From: JAWPNA01 sp045402695
Lineage (GTDB): Bacteria; Acidobacteriota; Polarisedimenticolia; JACPZX01; DASXTC01
Length of the DNA stretch: 14,988 nt
Reading direction: 5' to 3'
Assembly: GCA_045402695.1 (NCBI GenBank)
Contig: JAWPNA010000272.1
Location: 1-14,988 of the forward strand
In this document: in pieces, positions 1 to 6,980 of the stretch
How positions within the stretch are numbered: position 1 is the stretch's first letter
Layout of the letters: every line of letters begins with the position of its first letter
Notes under the pieces: generated by a model
Database searches by the model: none
Told to the model about the DNA's origin: nothing
Seen by the model: only the letters and a program-made list of their open reading frames with translations
Translations under genes and position numbers: made by a program

Positions 1-766
1 CGAGGTCCTCGCGGGTGATCAACCCTGAGTGCGAGGACATCTCCTGCTCCAGGGCGCGCGCGATGACGCCGCGGTAGAAGGCTTCATCTCCCTCGCGCGC
101 CAGCGTCTCGAACGTGCGCGCCAGGTCCTTCTGGACAAGGAGATCACCCTCCTTGAGCGGTTCGCCGCCTCTGAAGAAGACGGATCGCGTGGAAGGCCAG
201 GCCGCCAGTCGGTCTTTCTCGGAGAGCAGCTCCCGCTCCAAAATCCGGCTCACCGGCAGACCCTCGCGCGCGAGTCTGATGGCAGGGGAGAGCAGCCTTC
301 TCCACGGAAGCGTGCCGAACCTCGCCCGGGCCAGGGCGAGGCCCGCCACGGTGCCGGGAACTCCCACGGCGCGCCAGGTCCTGAGGCTGGCTCCCGCGAC
401 CGCCTCGCCTCGCTCATCGAGAAACATGTCGCGCGCCGACGCCGCAGGAGAGGTTTCGCGATAGTCGATGAATTCGCTCTGCCCTGAAGGGAGGCGGATC
501 AGCATGAACCCACCGCCGCCGATGTTGCCCGCCTGAGGATGGGTGACCGCCAGGGCGAACGCGATCGCCACCGCCGCGTCCACGGCGTTGCCTCCCTCGC
601 GCAGGACCTTGAGCCCTTCCTCCACCGCTAACGGCTCGGGGCCCGCCACCATCGCGTGCCGCGCTCTCTCGGCGGGTCTGGAAGCGCAGAGCACCGGACC
701 GCCCGCGACGGCCGTCGCGGACAGAAGCAGAGCAAGGGCAAGCCAGCGGCGGGAGGGAAGAAACAT
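1..766 (-). CDS. ggt: Gamma-glutamyltransferase, N-terminal part (runs off the window)
   Basis: The first 255 residues of a gamma-glutamyltranspeptidase precursor, a periplasmic or secreted Ntn-hydrolase that cleaves the gamma-glutamyl bond of glutathione and similar compounds. A signal peptide occupies roughly residues 1-22 (MFLPSRRWLALALLLSATAV). Family motifs follow in the usual order: GGNAVDAAVA at 58-67, NIGGGGFML at 81-89, and YRETSP at 102-107, whose Arg103 matches the arginine that binds the gamma-glutamyl carboxylate in this family. The autocatalytic Thr and the whole small subunit lie beyond base 1, so activity cannot be judged. The ATG lies 6 nt after the stop of the cytochrome gene, so it is probably the next gene of the ccm operon. 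The ribosome binding site is weak (AAGGA about 11 nt upstream), which suggests translational coupling. Confidence 0.9.
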   Translation of the reverse strand, partial: MFLPSRRWLALALLLSATAVAGGPVLCASRPAERARHAMVAGPEPLAVEEGLKVLREGGNAVDAAVAIAFALAVTHPQAGNIGGGGFMLIRLPSGQSEFIDYRETSPAASARDMFLDERGEAVAGASLRTWRAVGVPGTVAGLALARARFGTLPWRRLLSPAIRLAREGLPVSRILERELLSEKDRLAAWPSTRSVFFRGGEPLKEGDLLVQKDLARTFETLAREGDEAFYRGVIARALEQEMSSHSGLITREDL

Positions 767-772
767 CGGGTT

Positions 773-1264
773 CTACTTGTCCTTGGGCTTCGGCGGTGCG
801 CCGCGCGCGAGCGTGCGCGTGAAGTTGACGAGGTCCCAGATCTGCGGCTCGGTGAGCCCTTTGTCCTTGGAGAATGCGGGCATCGGGTCGCGCCCCGTGG
901 AGATCTTCCAGAACAGCGCCCCGTCCGTCTCCCTCGCCATGTCCTCGGCGTCGGCGAGGTTTCCGGCGGTGAACCCGAGACGCACCGCGACGGGCCCCTT
1001 GCCGTCTCCCTTCTCTCCGTGACAGGCGAAGCAGTTCACAGCAAAGAGCTGCCTGCCGCGCTCGACCGACCCGGCCTCGGGAGGCGCGGGGTTCTTCATG
1101 GCCGTCGTGAAGTCCGGCGCCACCCAGGGCGTGGTGTGTCCCTCGTGGGCGCCCGCCAGCGCTGCGAGGCACGCGGCCGCCGCCATCGCCGCGCACGCCG
1201 CCGTGGCGGCGCGGCGCCGCGGCGGTACGGCACCGCGCGGATGGTCGCTCGATCGAATGGCCAC
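773..1264 (-). CDS. Periplasmic class I c-type cytochrome
   Basis: A 163-residue mono-heme cytochrome c, probably a soluble periplasmic electron carrier. Visible parts are an Arg-rich N-region (PPRRR, about 14-18), a hydrophobic segment ending AALAGA (a signal peptide cleaved near residue 39), the heme-attachment motif CFACH at 78-82, and a likely axial Met128 in DPMPAF, followed by the C-terminal helix QIWDLVNFTRTLA. I chose the GTG start at 1264 because it lies just after the upstream stop and gives a proper signal peptide. An internal ATG at residue 27 would remove the basic N-region. It lies 11 nt downstream of the Cys/His protein gene and 6 nt before ggt. Its place at the end of a ccm operon makes it a natural substrate of that machinery. 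The sequence does not fix its redox partner. Confidence 0.88.
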   Translation of the reverse strand: MAIRSSDHPRGAVPPRRRAATAACAAMAAAACLAALAGAHEGHTTPWVAPDFTTAMKNPAPPEAGSVERGRQLFAVNCFACHGEKGDGKGPVAVRLGFTAGNLADAEDMARETDGALFWKISTGRDPMPAFSKDKGLTEPQIWDLVNFTRTLARGAPPKPKDK

Positions 1265-1275
1265 GTCTCTCTGGC

Positions 1276-1674
1276 TCACATCATCTGCTCTGGCAGCTTG
1301 AACTCGACCCAGGCGCCGTTCTTCATCACCTTCATCGTGGTCGGGACGATGGTGTCGCCGTTCACGGTGCCCGTCACCTCCGCCTGCAGCGCCATGATTT
1401 CGGCGAGCGAGGCGGGCTGGACGATCAGGGTGTAGTACTTGCCGTCCGAGGTGACCAGCCCGGCCGGGATGCCGTCCTTCATGCAGAGCGCGGCGCACTT
1501 CTGGTGATCTGCGCCTCGCTTGGCCTCTGTCAACCAGCACCGCGAGTCCACCAGCTCTCCCTTCAGCGTCTGCACCTCGCCGGCCTTCCCGGCAGCGGCC
1601 GCGACCGCGCCGGGCAGAGAGGCTCCTGTCAGGCAGAAAAACGCAAGCACGACCCCGGCTGATGCTGCTTTCAT
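1276..1674 (-). CDS. Small exported Cys/His-motif protein of unknown function
   Basis: A 132-residue exported protein. Residues 1-28 form a signal peptide (MKAASAGVVLAFFCLTGASL, then an Ala-rich cleavage region). The mature domain has a distinctive pattern: VDSRCW with Cys46, then His57, Cys60 and Cys64 (DHQKCAALCMKDG), followed by a short beta-rich stretch (GKYYTLIV, EVTGTVNG). I have seen similar VDs.C...H..CA..C arrangements in small periplasmic proteins of unknown function but cannot name the family. The spacing C-x10-H-x2-C-x3-C could bind a metal or heme, or work as a redox pair. That is inference. The ATG overlaps the ccmD stop as ATGA, so it is translationally coupled to ccmD and followed by a cytochrome. 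This suggests a role in cytochrome assembly or electron transfer. Confidence 0.8.
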   Translation of the reverse strand: MKAASAGVVLAFFCLTGASLPGAVAAAAGKAGEVQTLKGELVDSRCWLTEAKRGADHQKCAALCMKDGIPAGLVTSDGKYYTLIVQPASLAEIMALQAEVTGTVNGDTIVPTTMKVMKNGAWVEFKLPEQMM

Positions 1675-1823
1675 GCCTGCTCCTCCCTGCCCAGCGCCCG
1701 CTCGATCCGTTCGATGCGGCGCCGGATCGAGCGCTGGCGCATCCCCAGCGTTATCACGTAGCCGGCGATCAAGAACCAGATGATGTTGTAGGCCCAGAAC
1801 AAGTACGGGAAGTGCTCCGCCAC
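1671..1823 (-). CDS. ccmD: CcmD, small membrane subunit of the heme exporter
   Basis: A 50-residue protein with one membrane helix (about FWAYNIIWFLIAGYVITLG, residues 9-27) and a basic, helical C-terminal tail (RQRSIRRRIERIERALG). This matches the size and layout of CcmD, which helps release holo-CcmE from the CcmABC complex. I chose the GTG at 1823 because a GGAG lies 6 nt upstream, directly after the ccmC stop. A longer reading frame from base 1895 would lie mostly inside ccmC. The pattern Y..W.Y at the helix start is typical of CcmD. It sits between ccmC (9 nt gap) and the Cys/His protein (4 nt overlap). Such short proteins have little sequence signal, so the call rests on layout plus context. 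Confidence 0.85.
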   Translation of the reverse strand: MAEHFPYLFWAYNIIWFLIAGYVITLGMRQRSIRRRIERIERALGREEQA

Positions 1824-1833
1824 TCCAGTCTCC

Positions 1834-2571
1834 TCACGAAACGCGCGCCGGCCGGGCTCCCTGCCGCCGCGGCAGCGCCGCGGCGCGCTCTGCAAGCCAG
1901 CGCAGCTCCTCTTCCGCCCGCCCGAGGGGCACTCTCAATACCATCAGGCAGGCGTACATCACGAGATACGTGATGATGCCTCTCACGAAAACGGTCCGCA
2001 TGCTGGGCTCCAGCCCCCCGCCGCCAGAGATCTTCAGGACGAGCGGATGGTGCCCCCGCCACCAGCTCACCGACCAGTAGACGATCGGCACATCCAAGAA
2101 GCCGATGATCCCCATGACAGCGGCGAACCGCGCTTGCTGCTCGGGGCTGTCCGTGTACCGCCGTACCAGCAGGTACCCCATGTAGATCAGCCACAGGATC
2201 AGCGTCGTGGTGAGCCGGGCCTCCCAGGTCCAAAAGGTGCCCCAGACCGGCCTGGCCCACAGCGGGCCCGTCAGCAGGACGATGCTGCACAGCAGCAGAC
2301 CCACCTCCGTGGAGGCGAGGCCGACGTGGTCCCAGAAGGTGTTGCGCGTGGCGAGGTAGGCGATGCTGGCGATGAAGGTGACGAAAAACGCCAGGAAGCA
2401 GACGAGGCCGGCGGGAGCGTGGAAATAGAAGATCCTCTGAACGTCCCCCATGACCTTCTCGCGCGCGGCGAAGAAGAACGCGCCGTGCAGCGTGTAGATG
2501 ACGAGCGCCAGCGTCATCAGCGGCAGCGCGATCTGCGCCGCGCCCAGCCAGGACTTCCGCGAGCTGTTCAC
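1834..2571 (-). CDS. ccmC: CcmC, heme-handling membrane protein
   Basis: A 245-residue integral membrane protein with six predicted helices. CcmC binds heme at the periplasmic face and is needed to attach it to CcmE. The tryptophan-rich WWD domain is at about residues 110-128 (WGTFWTWEARLTTTLILWL). The two expected axial histidines are visible: His51 in YFHAP, and His174 or His175 in WWRGHHP. The start is a GTG 7 nt after the ccmB stop, with a GGAGGAG inside the ccmB end about 10 nt upstream. The C-terminus ends in a basic, Arg/Ala-rich tail. It lies in the conserved order ccmA-ccmB-ccmC-ccmD. Confidence 0.97.
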   Translation of the reverse strand: MNSSRKSWLGAAQIALPLMTLALVIYTLHGAFFFAAREKVMGDVQRIFYFHAPAGLVCFLAFFVTFIASIAYLATRNTFWDHVGLASTEVGLLLCSIVLLTGPLWARPVWGTFWTWEARLTTTLILWLIYMGYLLVRRYTDSPEQQARFAAVMGIIGFLDVPIVYWSVSWWRGHHPLVLKISGGGGLEPSMRTVFVRGIITYLVMYACLMVLRVPLGRAEEELRWLAERAAALPRRQGARPARVS

Positions 2572-2578
2572 GGGGGTG

Positions 2579-3331
2579 TCACTCCTCCAGGATGTACTCG
2601 AACGTCAGATAGGCCGCCGTCACGAGGACGAGGTCGAAGATTGCCGCCATCGTCAACCAGGTGCGCGCGTCGCCCTCCGCGAGATCCGCGCCGGCCAGGA
2701 CGGCGGCCGTGGTCTTCACGGCGGCGATCATCAGCGGCACCGAGACGGAAAACAGCAGGATTGGCAGCAGCACGTCGCCCCGGCGAGTGCGGGCCGTCAT
2801 CGCTCCGAACAAGGTCCCCACGGCCGCGAACCCGAACGTATGCACCAGCACCACGAGCGCAAGCCTGCCGGCCACTGCCGGCAGATTGTAGTTGAACAGG
2901 ACCGCCGAGAGGGGAAGAAGCGCGGCCTCCACGATCAGCATCGCGCTAAGGTTCGCCATCATCTTGCCCAGGTAAAGTGTCCCCGGGTCCAGGGGCGCCA
3001 GCATCAGCCCCTGGATGCACTCGCCGTCTCGCTCCAGCGCGAATGAGTGCGCGAAGGAGAGCACGCCGGCGAAGCTAAACGCGACCCAGAGCACGCCCGG
3101 CCCCAGCTCGCGAAAATCCGCCTGTTGAAAGTCGAACCCGAAGTTGAAGATCACCAGCACCAGCATGGAGAAGAAGAGCATCGCGGGCAGGTTGTCCAGA
3201 CTGCGCCACTCGATGCGAAGATCCTTGGCCCAGATGCGCAGCGCCTTGGCGGCCTCCCTGCCGATTGCCAAGAGGATGCCGGATCCCTCCACGGGAAGCC
3301 TGGCCACGGAGGATCGTGCGCCCGGCGTCAT
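2579..3331 (-). CDS. ccmB: CcmB, membrane subunit of the heme-exporter ABC complex
   Basis: A 250-residue membrane protein with six predicted hydrophobic helices. It forms the CcmAB transporter that, with CcmC and CcmD, uses ATP to release heme-loaded CcmE. The N-terminal cytoplasmic segment AKDLRIEWRSLDNLPAML and the segment FALERDGECIQGLMLAPLD (about residues 97-115) are typical of the family, and the length is close to the usual 220-250. The ATG overlaps the end of ccmA as ATGA (3328-3331), so translation is probably coupled and gives a fixed ratio of the ABC subunits. The first 20 residues are extra compared with short CcmB proteins; no in-frame start with a better ribosome site was obvious. 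Confidence 0.96.
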   Translation of the reverse strand: MTPGARSSVARLPVEGSGILLAIGREAAKALRIWAKDLRIEWRSLDNLPAMLFFSMLVLVIFNFGFDFQQADFRELGPGVLWVAFSFAGVLSFAHSFALERDGECIQGLMLAPLDPGTLYLGKMMANLSAMLIVEAALLPLSAVLFNYNLPAVAGRLALVVLVHTFGFAAVGTLFGAMTARTRRGDVLLPILLFSVSVPLMIAAVKTTAAVLAGADLAEGDARTWLTMAAIFDLVLVTAAYLTFEYILEE

Positions 3332-4086
3332 GCGGCCGCCCCGGAAACCACGTCCTGGTAGAGCGCCTCCAGCGCGCCGCGCGTGAGCGAGGCGGCCGGC
3401 GCCTCGCGCGCCAAGCGGCCCCGCGACATGATGGCGATGCGCGTGCTCACCTCGAGGCCCTCTTCCAGGTGATGCGTCACCATCACCACCGTGCGCCCGG
3501 AGCCGCGCACCTGCTGGAGGATCCCGCGCAGCATGCGGGACGCGTGCTGATCGAGGCCCGTGTACGGCTCGTCGAGCAGCACGAGGTCGGGATCGTGGAT
3601 GAGCGCCCGCGCGATCGCGAGCCTCTGCTGCATCCCGCGGGAGAAGGTCCTGACCAGGTCGCCCGCCCGATCCTGGAGCCCCACGGCCGCGAGCAAGGCC
3701 TCGCTCCGTCGCGCGGCGTCGGGCAGATCGTACAGGCGGCCGAAGAACACCAGGTTGTCCGTCGCGCTGAGGCCCGCGTACAGGAATCCGGAGTGGGCGA
3801 TCATGCCGATGCGGCGCTTGACCAGGTCGGGCGCGCGGCGGGGGTCGAGACCGAATACGGCGAGAGATCCGGAGGTGGGCTTCACCAGAGATGCCAGCAC
3901 CTTGAGAAGCGTCGTCTTGCCCGCGCCGTTGGGCCCGAAGATCGTGAGAAAGTCACCCCTTTCAAGCGTGAGGTCCACTCCATCCAGCGCCTGGAGCGGA
4001 CCGTAGCGGCGCGTGAGGCCGCGCGCGCGGACGGGGGGGACGGGGGGGGGGGAGGGCGCCGCCGAGGAGGGCTCAGCTCCGGTCAT
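3328..4086 (-). CDS. ccmA: CcmA, ATPase of the heme-exporter ABC complex
   Basis: A 252-residue ABC ATPase, cytoplasmic partner of CcmB. Walker A is GPNGAGKTT at 51-59, the signature is FSRGMQQR at about 148-155, Walker B is LVLLDEP at 168-174, the D-loop follows at TGLD (176-179), and the switch histidine is in VTHH at 203-206. All catalytic motifs are intact. The signature reads SRGMQQ rather than LSGGQ, as is usual in CcmA. The N-terminus is odd: residues 10-20 are Pro-rich (APSPPPVPPVR) and encoded by runs of 11 and 7 cytosines. No in-frame start lies between this run and the ATPase domain, so the run is part of the gene. It overlaps the ccmI-like gene by 14 nt and ccmB by 4 nt. Confidence 0.96.
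   Translation of the reverse strand: MTGAEPSSAAPSPPPVPPVRARGLTRRYGPLQALDGVDLTLERGDFLTIFGPNGAGKTTLLKVLASLVKPTSGSLAVFGLDPRRAPDLVKRRIGMIAHSGFLYAGLSATDNLVFFGRLYDLPDAARRSEALLAAVGLQDRAGDLVRTFSRGMQQRLAIARALIHDPDLVLLDEPYTGLDQHASRMLRGILQQVRGSGRTVVMVTHHLEEGLEVSTRIAIMSRGRLAREAPAASLTRGALEALYQDVVSGAAA
4042..4052. repeat. G11/C11 homopolymer inside the 5' end of ccmA
   Basis: Eleven consecutive G on the plus strand (C on the coding strand) encode residues 12-15 of CcmA. A second run of seven G sits at 4033-4039 and a G3 at 4054-4056. Gain or loss of one base would frameshift ccmA within its first 16 codons. Confidence 0.95.
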
Positions 4087-4363
4087 CCTTGTCCATCTGC
4101 CGGTAGATCTCGACGGCCTGCTGTGCGAGCCGCTCGCGCGTCATCTCGTAGTCATCCTTGGTGAGTTTGCCGACCTCGTATTCTAGATCGAGGTCCTTGA
4201 TTCCCACGAGGATCTCCTGCCGCTGCCTCAGCAGCTCCTCCTTGAGGCCGGCCTTCGCCGCGGCGGGAGGATCGAACGCGGGCGCCGCGCCCCAGCCGAG
4301 CAACGGAGCCAGCACGAACAGGGCCGTCACACCGGCCACCGCCGCCGACAGGATCATGATCAA
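4073..4363 (-). CDS. Short CcmI-like protein (membrane anchor plus helical segment, no TPR domain)
   Basis: A 96-residue protein. It has one N-terminal membrane helix (about residues 3-24, ending LLGWGAAP) and then a helical, charged segment with IKDLDLEYEVGKLTKDDYEMTRERLAQQA. This segment resembles the short conserved region after the first helix of CcmI/CycH proteins (D/E-x-DYE-GKL...DY). Full-length CcmI also carries a TPR domain that binds apocytochrome, and that is absent here. The start is uncertain. The TTG at 4363 overlaps the ccmH stop (TTGA) and has AAGGAG 5 nt upstream. The ATG at 4357 is 2 nt after that stop but lies 11 nt from the same site. It overlaps ccmA by 14 nt. It may help CcmH and CcmF organise heme ligation. 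Confidence 0.8.
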   Translation of the reverse strand: MIMILSAAVAGVTALFVLAPLLGWGAAPAFDPPAAAKAGLKEELLRQRQEILVGIKDLDLEYEVGKLTKDDYEMTRERLAQQAVEIYRQMDKDDRS

Positions 4364-4926
4364 TCGAACTCCTTCAGCTCGCGCTCGAGCCTCTCCAAGT
4401 ACGCCCGGTCGGTGCCGTCAGCGCCGTAGGCCACGGCGCCGACCGCGCGCGGGCGCAGAGGCCGGGGCGCTCCGTCCAGCCCGCGGCGGCGCCAGCTCCG
4501 CAGTACCAAGAGCAGCGACAGCAGCCCTGCCAGGGCCGCGGCGAATGGGACGCTCCAGCCCACAAGGTCAAGGCCTCGCTTCTCCGGCACGATGCGGACC
4601 TGGGGCCCGTTCTCCTGGAGGTACCGCGCGATAATGGTATCGGGCCTCGCCCCCGCCGCGAGGTCCGCCGCCACCCGTTCTCGCTCCCGGACCGCGAGCC
4701 CGCAGGTGCATTCGTGCAGCGTCTGGTTCACGCATGTGCCGCAGAAACACTGGATGATGGTGGTGACCTTCATCGCCTCGGGCGACTCGACGATCGTGCC
4801 CGTGACGGCGCCTTCAAGGTGCAGATTCCGCGTGGGTTGCTGCGCGAAGGCCTCGCTCGCCACCCATCCCGCCGTGAAGCACAAGAGGATCGCGGCCGCT
4901 CTCTTAAGCGGGGTCTCATGACGCAA
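4360..4926 (-). CDS. ccmH: CcmH, apocytochrome thiol-handling protein, Cys-rich variant
   Basis: A 188-residue periplasmic, membrane-anchored CcmH (CycL/NrfF-like). It is thought to reduce or hold the CxxCH cysteines of apocytochrome for heme ligation by CcmF. A signal segment spans about 1-28 (basic TPLKRA, then AAILLCFTAGW). The redox motif is CFCGTC (Cys60, Cys62, Cys65), followed by VNQTLHECTC with Cys73 and Cys75. Classical CcmH has LRCxxC, so Cys62/Cys65 align with the active pair and three further cysteines are extra. The pattern G.....II..YL..NG..V...P is present at about 92-114, then one membrane helix at about 121-142. Only a TTG start (4926) precedes the signal peptide. It overlaps the ccmF end by 11 nt, with GGAGG about 9 nt upstream. 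Confidence 0.92.
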   Translation of the reverse strand: MRHETPLKRAAAILLCFTAGWVASEAFAQQPTRNLHLEGAVTGTIVESPEAMKVTTIIQCFCGTCVNQTLHECTCGLAVRERERVAADLAAGARPDTIIARYLQENGPQVRIVPEKRGLDLVGWSVPFAAALAGLLSLLLVLRSWRRRGLDGAPRPLRPRAVGAVAYGADGTDRAYLERLERELKEFD

Positions 4927-6925
4927 CGCTCTCGGCCTCCCGTCTCGCCGCGGCGCTGAACGCCCGCCGGTGCCTCCACTCGGGCAGCACCGCGATGTGC
5001 GTGCCGATGATCACGACGAACCCTCCGAGCCAGATCCAGGAAACCAGGGGGTTGAGGTACGCCTTGAACGTGTAACCGCCGGTCTGCGGGTTGTTGTCCA
5101 CCAGGATCGTGTAAAGATCATCGGACAGGTTCGGCGGCCAGTTGAACAGCCCGTAAATCGCCACCTCGGTGGTGGGCTGCTCGGAGGCACGGAAGAAGTA
5201 CTTCTCCGGACGCAACGTCGCCACCTGATCGCCGCCCCGGTACACCTCGAGCGTCGTGGACAGGACGTCCTTGTGCTCGTCGTGCGAGGAGGTCGTGTCG
5301 GCGAACCTCATCACATAGCGCCCCACGGAGAAACTCTCCCCGCGCTTCAGGTTGGCCGTCGCCTCCTGCTGGAAGGCCGACGAGCCGATGATCCCCACGA
5401 AGATCATCACCATTCCGACGTGCACCAGGTAGCCGCCGTAGCGGCGCTTGTTCTTGCCGATCAGGCCGGCCAGACCCCCGAGGAAGCTCTCGGAGTTGGT
5501 CCTCATCCGCACCCGTGCGCCGCGGTACAGCTCGGCAACGACGGTGGCCAGCACGAAGCTGCACAGGGCGAAGCCGGCGATCGCCCTGACGTGCCGCATG
5601 CCGCAGATCACCAGAAGCGCCGCGAGGGCCAGCGCCGTTGCCCCCGGCACCATGAAATTCCTGCTGAGGTTCTGACCGGAGGCCCTCCTCCAGGCGATCA
5701 GCGGGCCCACCCCGGTGACGAAGATGAGCGACAGGCCCAGCGGCACGATCCACTGGTTGAACCAGGGCGGGCCGACCGAGACCTTCGCGCCCTGGATTGC
5801 CTCCGACAGGATCGGATAGACCGTGCCCCAGAAGACCGTGAAGCAGATCGCGATGAAGATGATGTTGTTGAACAGGAACGCGCTCTCGCGCGACAGCAGC
5901 GACTCCAGCGAATTCTCGGAACGCAGCTTCGGCAGCCTGATGACCAGGAGCGTCATGCTGAACAGCACCATCCCCACCCAGAACCCCGCGAACCAGGGCC
6001 CCAGGGACGACTTGGTGAACGAGTGCACCGACGAGATCACGCCGCTTCTGGTGATGAAGGTGCCGAAGATCGAAAGGCTGAAGGTGATGAGCACCAGCAG
6101 CACGTTCCAGACCTTCATCATGCCTTTCTTTTCCTGGATCATGACCGAGTGCACGAACGCGGTCATCGTCAGCCACGGCATGAGCGAGGCGTTCTCCACG
6201 GGATCCCAGGCCCAGTACCCGCCCCAGCCCAGCTCCACGTAGGCCCAGTACCCTCCTTGCAGGATGCCGATGCCCAGGAAGAACCAGGCGAACAACGACC
6301 AGCGCCTGATGGTGACGATCCATTCGTTGCCGAGCCTGCCAGACATCAGCGCGGCCATGGCGAAGGCGAACGGGACCGACACGCCGACGTAGCCCAGGTA
6401 GAGGCTGGGGGGATGCGAGGCCATGAAGGGATTCTGCAGAAGGGGATTGAGCCCCATCCCGTCGACCGCCGGCTGAGGCAGCGGCTGGAACGGGTTGCTC
6501 ACGTACTCCAGCATGAACAGGAAGAATGTGACCACGCCCATCAGCGTGCCGGTGACGCCGGGCATCAGCTCACGGTTGCGTTTCCCGTTCTGGAGGACGA
6601 CAACCGCGGCGTAGATCGAGAGGATCCAGACCCACAGCAGCAGCGACCCGGCCTGGCCGCCCCACAGGGCCGTCACCTTGTAGATGGCGGGCTGCGTGCT
6701 GGTGGAGTTCTGCGCGACATACGAAAGGGAGAAGTCGTCCGACAGGAACGCGAAGATGAGGCTCAGCGAGGAGAGAGTCAGCAACGCCGCCACCGCGAGC
6801 GCCGCCCGCTCGCCGCTTCTGACCAGCTCGGAGTGGCGGTTCTGATGCCCGAGCCACGACGTCAGGACGGCCCACACGGCCGAAATCAGGGCCAGCACCA
6901 GACACGTGTAACCGAAATCAGCCAT
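4916..6925 (-). CDS. ccmF: CcmF, cytochrome c heme lyase membrane core
   Basis: A 669-residue protein with many membrane helices, the usual length for CcmF, which receives heme from CcmE and attaches it to apocytochrome. The WWD domain reads WGGYWAWDPVENASLMPWL at about 233-251. The segment SHPPSLYLGYVG is at about 170-181. Four histidines occur at positions matching the heme ligands known from E. coli CcmF: His171 (SHPP), His259 (AFVHS), His301 (SSVHS) and His502 (YLVHVG). A large soluble loop follows (about 520-635), then a final helix near the C-terminus. The ATG start follows a 55-nt gap after ccmE, with a GAGG about 11 nt upstream. It overlaps ccmH by 11 nt. No missing residue or frame problem was seen. 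Confidence 0.98.
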   Translation of the reverse strand: MADFGYTCLVLALISAVWAVLTSWLGHQNRHSELVRSGERAALAVAALLTLSSLSLIFAFLSDDFSLSYVAQNSTSTQPAIYKVTALWGGQAGSLLLWVWILSIYAAVVVLQNGKRNRELMPGVTGTLMGVVTFFLFMLEYVSNPFQPLPQPAVDGMGLNPLLQNPFMASHPPSLYLGYVGVSVPFAFAMAALMSGRLGNEWIVTIRRWSLFAWFFLGIGILQGGYWAYVELGWGGYWAWDPVENASLMPWLTMTAFVHSVMIQEKKGMMKVWNVLLVLITFSLSIFGTFITRSGVISSVHSFTKSSLGPWFAGFWVGMVLFSMTLLVIRLPKLRSENSLESLLSRESAFLFNNIIFIAICFTVFWGTVYPILSEAIQGAKVSVGPPWFNQWIVPLGLSLIFVTGVGPLIAWRRASGQNLSRNFMVPGATALALAALLVICGMRHVRAIAGFALCSFVLATVVAELYRGARVRMRTNSESFLGGLAGLIGKNKRRYGGYLVHVGMVMIFVGIIGSSAFQQEATANLKRGESFSVGRYVMRFADTTSSHDEHKDVLSTTLEVYRGGDQVATLRPEKYFFRASEQPTTEVAIYGLFNWPPNLSDDLYTILVDNNPQTGGYTFKAYLNPLVSWIWLGGFVVIIGTHIAVLPEWRHRRAFSAAARREAESVAS

Positions 6926-6980
6926 ACGATCTCAGGCCTCGAGGATTACAGCGGGTGCCCGGGTGAGGCGAGCGCCTCGA

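Noticed and set aside
6965..6978. Palindrome GAGGCG-AG-CGCCTC just after the ccmE stop as a terminator
   Set aside because: The loop is too short, no T-run follows and the operon continues into ccmF. At most it is a small processing or attenuation hairpin.
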